DNA of 8,717 nucleotides from Chitinophagaceae bacterium UBA2789 (GTDB taxonomy: Bacteria; Bacteroidota; Bacteroidia; Chitinophagales; Chitinophagaceae), in contig DEHX01000079.1 in the NCBI GenBank assembly GCA_002352145.1, positions 1 to 8,717 of the forward strand, given 5' to 3'. Below are positions 7,495 to 8,717 of this stretch, piece after piece; position 1 is the stretch's first letter, and every line of letters starts with the position of its first letter. The notes below the pieces were generated by a model. The model did no database searches. It saw only the letters and a program-made list of their open reading frames with translations, and had not been told where the DNA came from. Made by a program: the position numbers and the translations under genes.

Positions 7495-8012
7495 TTTGTT
7501 TCCGGTTTACTTCTTAACGCAATTACGATACAGCCGACCATGGCTGCCAGTAACAGCATGGATATAACTTCAAAAGGCAATGCGTAGCCACCTTGTTCAG
7601 TGCTCAGCATCTTTTCGCCTATGTTTCTTACAGTAGCGGGAGCGGCATCAGTAATTATTTTTGAAAATTCATGCTGGTATACCTGCACCATCGTTAAGGC
7701 AAATGCACAGAATACAGCCAATGCCGAAAATATTTTTCTTCCGATTTTTTGTTTTGGCAGCTTTTCACCGGCTTGCTGGGTAAGAAAGATGGAGAAGATG
7801 ATCAGCACTGCAATGCCCCCGGCATAAACTACTATCTGTACTGCGGCAATAAATTCATATTGCAGCCAGAAATAAATACCGGCAATCCCTATCAGCGAGA
7901 ACAAAAGGTAAATAGCGGCACGGAATATCTGCCTGGTGCTGACGGATAATATACCACAGCCTAATGTTAATGCTGCCAGCAAATAAAACAATATGGTGGA
8001 ACCGCTCATCAT
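7491..8012 (-). CDS. nuoJ: NADH-quinone oxidoreductase subunit J
   Basis: NuoJ (ND6) is the membrane subunit whose TM3 changes conformation during complex I turnover. The 173 residues contain about five hydrophobic helices. TM3 shows the hallmark AVQIVVYAGGIAVLIIF (57-73) with the conserved Tyr63. The last helix is preceded by LPFEVISMLLLAAMVG (145-160). Two adjacent ATG codons (8012-8010 and 8009-8007) are possible starts. The first overlaps the nuoI TGA as ATGA; the second has better spacing (7 nt) from the strong AAGGAG site. The difference is one Met residue. Confidence 0.97.
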   Translation of the reverse strand: MMSGSTILFYLLAALTLGCGILSVSTRQIFRAAIYLLFSLIGIAGIYFWLQYEFIAAVQIVVYAGGIAVLIIFSIFLTQQAGEKLPKQKIGRKIFSALAVFCAFALTMVQVYQHEFSKIITDAAPATVRNIGEKMLSTEQGGYALPFEVISMLLLAAMVGCIVIALRSKPETK

Positions 8013-8485
8013 TCTACTCCTTCCATGATTTTTGATCCGGGTTTATTCAAAATTTTTGTCAGATGGCTTCTGTCGTACACACTGTGTTCGAATGTCTGGG
8101 CCATCTTGATGGCATCAGAAGGACAGGCCTCCACGCAGAGATTGCACATAGTGCATAATTCCAGGTGATAAACCAGTTTATCAATCGCTTTCTTCTTTTT
8201 GCCTTCTGGTGTGAGTTCGTTTTTAAAAATAACTTTGATCGTACCGTTCGGGCAGGCCAGTTCACAAGCCTGGCAACCCGTGCAGCGGTGTTCGTTGTTT
8301 TCATTGTGCGGCATCACCACTTCACCCTTGAATCTTTCCGGCAACACCAGTTTGTCCCGGTTGTCAGGATATTCCTGGGTAATTATTTCTTTGTGATGCG
8401 TGAAATAGTACATGGTCCGTTTCATCCCGGTAAACAGGGATTTCACTGCACCAAAAACTTCTTTTATATATTTTGTAATAAACAT
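8009..8485 (-). CDS. nuoI: NADH-quinone oxidoreductase subunit I, 2x[4Fe-4S] ferredoxin-type
   Basis: NuoI (TYKY/NQO9 family) carries clusters N6a and N6b, which pass electrons through the peripheral arm of complex I toward the N2 cluster and quinone. The 158-residue protein has an amphipathic N-terminus (1-30) that lies on the membrane side. Its two CxxCxxCxxxCP motifs are CTGCQACELACP (C68, C71, C74, C78) and CTMCNLCVEACP (C111, C114, C117, C121). The C-terminal part has the usual AIKMAQTFEHSVYDR segment. ATG at 8485-8483 is followed by the typical FITKYIKEVF start. It is 64 bp downstream of the nuoH stop, the largest gap within this run of nuo genes, and has no clear Shine-Dalgarno. Confidence 0.98.
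   Translation of the reverse strand: MFITKYIKEVFGAVKSLFTGMKRTMYYFTHHKEIITQEYPDNRDKLVLPERFKGEVVMPHNENNEHRCTGCQACELACPNGTIKVIFKNELTPEGKKKKAIDKLVYHLELCTMCNLCVEACPSDAIKMAQTFEHSVYDRSHLTKILNKPGSKIMEGVE
8017..8024 (-). promoter_or_regulatory. Strong Shine-Dalgarno for nuoJ, inside the end of nuoI
   Basis: The minus strand reads GGAAGGAG here, 4 nt before the first and 7 nt before the second of two consecutive nuoJ ATG codons. It lies within the final codons of nuoI (Glu-Gly-Val-Glu). It stands out because nuoI, nuoL, nuoM, nuoN, the 1936-2319 gene and ppdK have no comparable site, as is common in Bacteroidota. Confidence 0.7.
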
Positions 8486-8528
8486 ATACTTCAGACTAAT
8501 AAGCCTAACACTAAGAAAACATCATCTG

Positions 8529-8552
8529 CCACTCACTATTCATCATTCACTA
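8529..8552 (-). repeat. Short imperfect direct repeat in the nuoH-nuoI spacer
   Basis: On the minus strand TAGTGAATG and TAGTGAGTG occur 14 nt apart; the first TAG is the nuoH stop codon, followed at once by TGA. From memory, runs of TAGTGAATAG-like sequence are frequent between genes in related Bacteroidota genomes, so this may be a degenerate copy of a dispersed intergenic motif. Only the two copies here are visible. Confidence 0.4.
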
Positions 8553-8717
8553 AAAATGCCATCCCAATATTGCCATTGCTGTTGCCACCAGCAGGTTGAT
8601 CATACTGATCGGTAACAGGTATTTCCATTCCAGGTTCAGCAACTGGTCAATCCGCAAACGGGGGAATGTCCACCTGAACCACATTATGACAAATATTAAG
8701 AAGAACGTTTTTCCAAA
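8550..8717 (-). CDS. nuoH: NADH-quinone oxidoreductase subunit H, C-terminal 55 residues (5' part outside window)
   Basis: NuoH (ND1) forms the quinone-binding chamber of complex I with NuoB and NuoD. The frame enters at base 8717 and ends at TAG 8552-8550. The translation contains a hydrophobic helix (FFLIFVIMWFRWTFPR), the near-invariant RLRIDQLLNLEWKYLLPIS and a last helix INLLVATAMAILGWHF. The RxDQLxxLxWKxLLP signature is diagnostic for NuoH. The stop is followed immediately by an in-frame TGA (tandem stop). Most of the gene (normally about 330-350 residues) lies outside. Confidence 0.95.
   Translation of the reverse strand, partial: FGKTFFLIFVIMWFRWTFPRLRIDQLLNLEWKYLLPISMINLLVATAMAILGWHF

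Noticed and set aside
8059..8304. 81-codon minus-strand frame inside nuoI
   Set aside because: It is an alternative frame of nuoI; the nuoI frame carries both iron-sulfur motifs and runs through.
8511..8546. 11-codon minus-strand ORF in the nuoH-nuoI spacer
   Set aside because: It has no ribosome site, is made from the repeat sequence, and shows no peptide feature worth reporting.
8165..8599. 144-codon plus-strand frame across nuoI and the nuoH-nuoI spacer
   Set aside because: It runs opposite the cysteine motifs of nuoI and the end of nuoH; no family-like features of its own.

Overview
The window reads almost entirely on the minus strand. It holds the distal part of a respiratory complex I operon (the end of nuoH, then nuoI, nuoJ, nuoK, nuoL, nuoM, nuoN), followed by a small uncharacterised gene, and then the 5' two thirds of a pyruvate phosphate dikinase gene (ppdK). 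Protein style, very tight gene packing, mostly absent Shine-Dalgarno sites and the intergenic sequence style point to a Bacteroidota chromosome, possibly Chitinophagaceae. The phylum is inferred with fair confidence and the family only weakly. This is housekeeping DNA: I see no transposase, integrase, CRISPR array, tRNA, rRNA or toxin-antitoxin pair.

Layout in the direction of transcription (high to low coordinates): nuoH C-terminus (8717-8550); a 64-bp spacer with a short direct repeat; nuoI, two [4Fe-4S] clusters (8485-8009); nuoJ (8012-7491, ATGA overlap with nuoI); nuoK (7494-7177, ATGA overlap with nuoJ); nuoL (7170-5236); nuoM (5213-3735); nuoN (3722-2322); a 127-residue soluble protein of unknown function (2319-1936), 2 bp after nuoN; a 150-bp intergenic region with a weak hairpin and an FNR/CRP-type palindrome; ppdK (1784 to beyond base 1).

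The Nuo proteins form the membrane arm of complex I plus the NuoI iron-sulfur subunit that leads electrons to the quinone site. NuoL, NuoM and NuoN are the three antiporter-like proton pumps; NuoH, NuoJ and NuoK connect them to the quinone site. PPDK interconverts pyruvate and phosphoenolpyruvate using ATP/AMP and phosphate/pyrophosphate. Its gene follows the nuo tail in the same direction behind what looks like an oxygen- or redox-type regulatory site.

The most interesting points are: (1) NuoM has Phe where the essential TM7 proton-channel lysine normally sits, and has an extra lysine in TM5 beside the conserved glutamate; (2) the small gene at the operon end encodes two similar beta-alpha-beta-like modules of about 29 residues joined by a Pro/Ala-rich linker with six consecutive prolines, which I cannot assign to a named family; (3) a perfect TGAT-N4-ATCA palindrome lies upstream of ppdK. 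I found no convincing evidence of a wholly new system.
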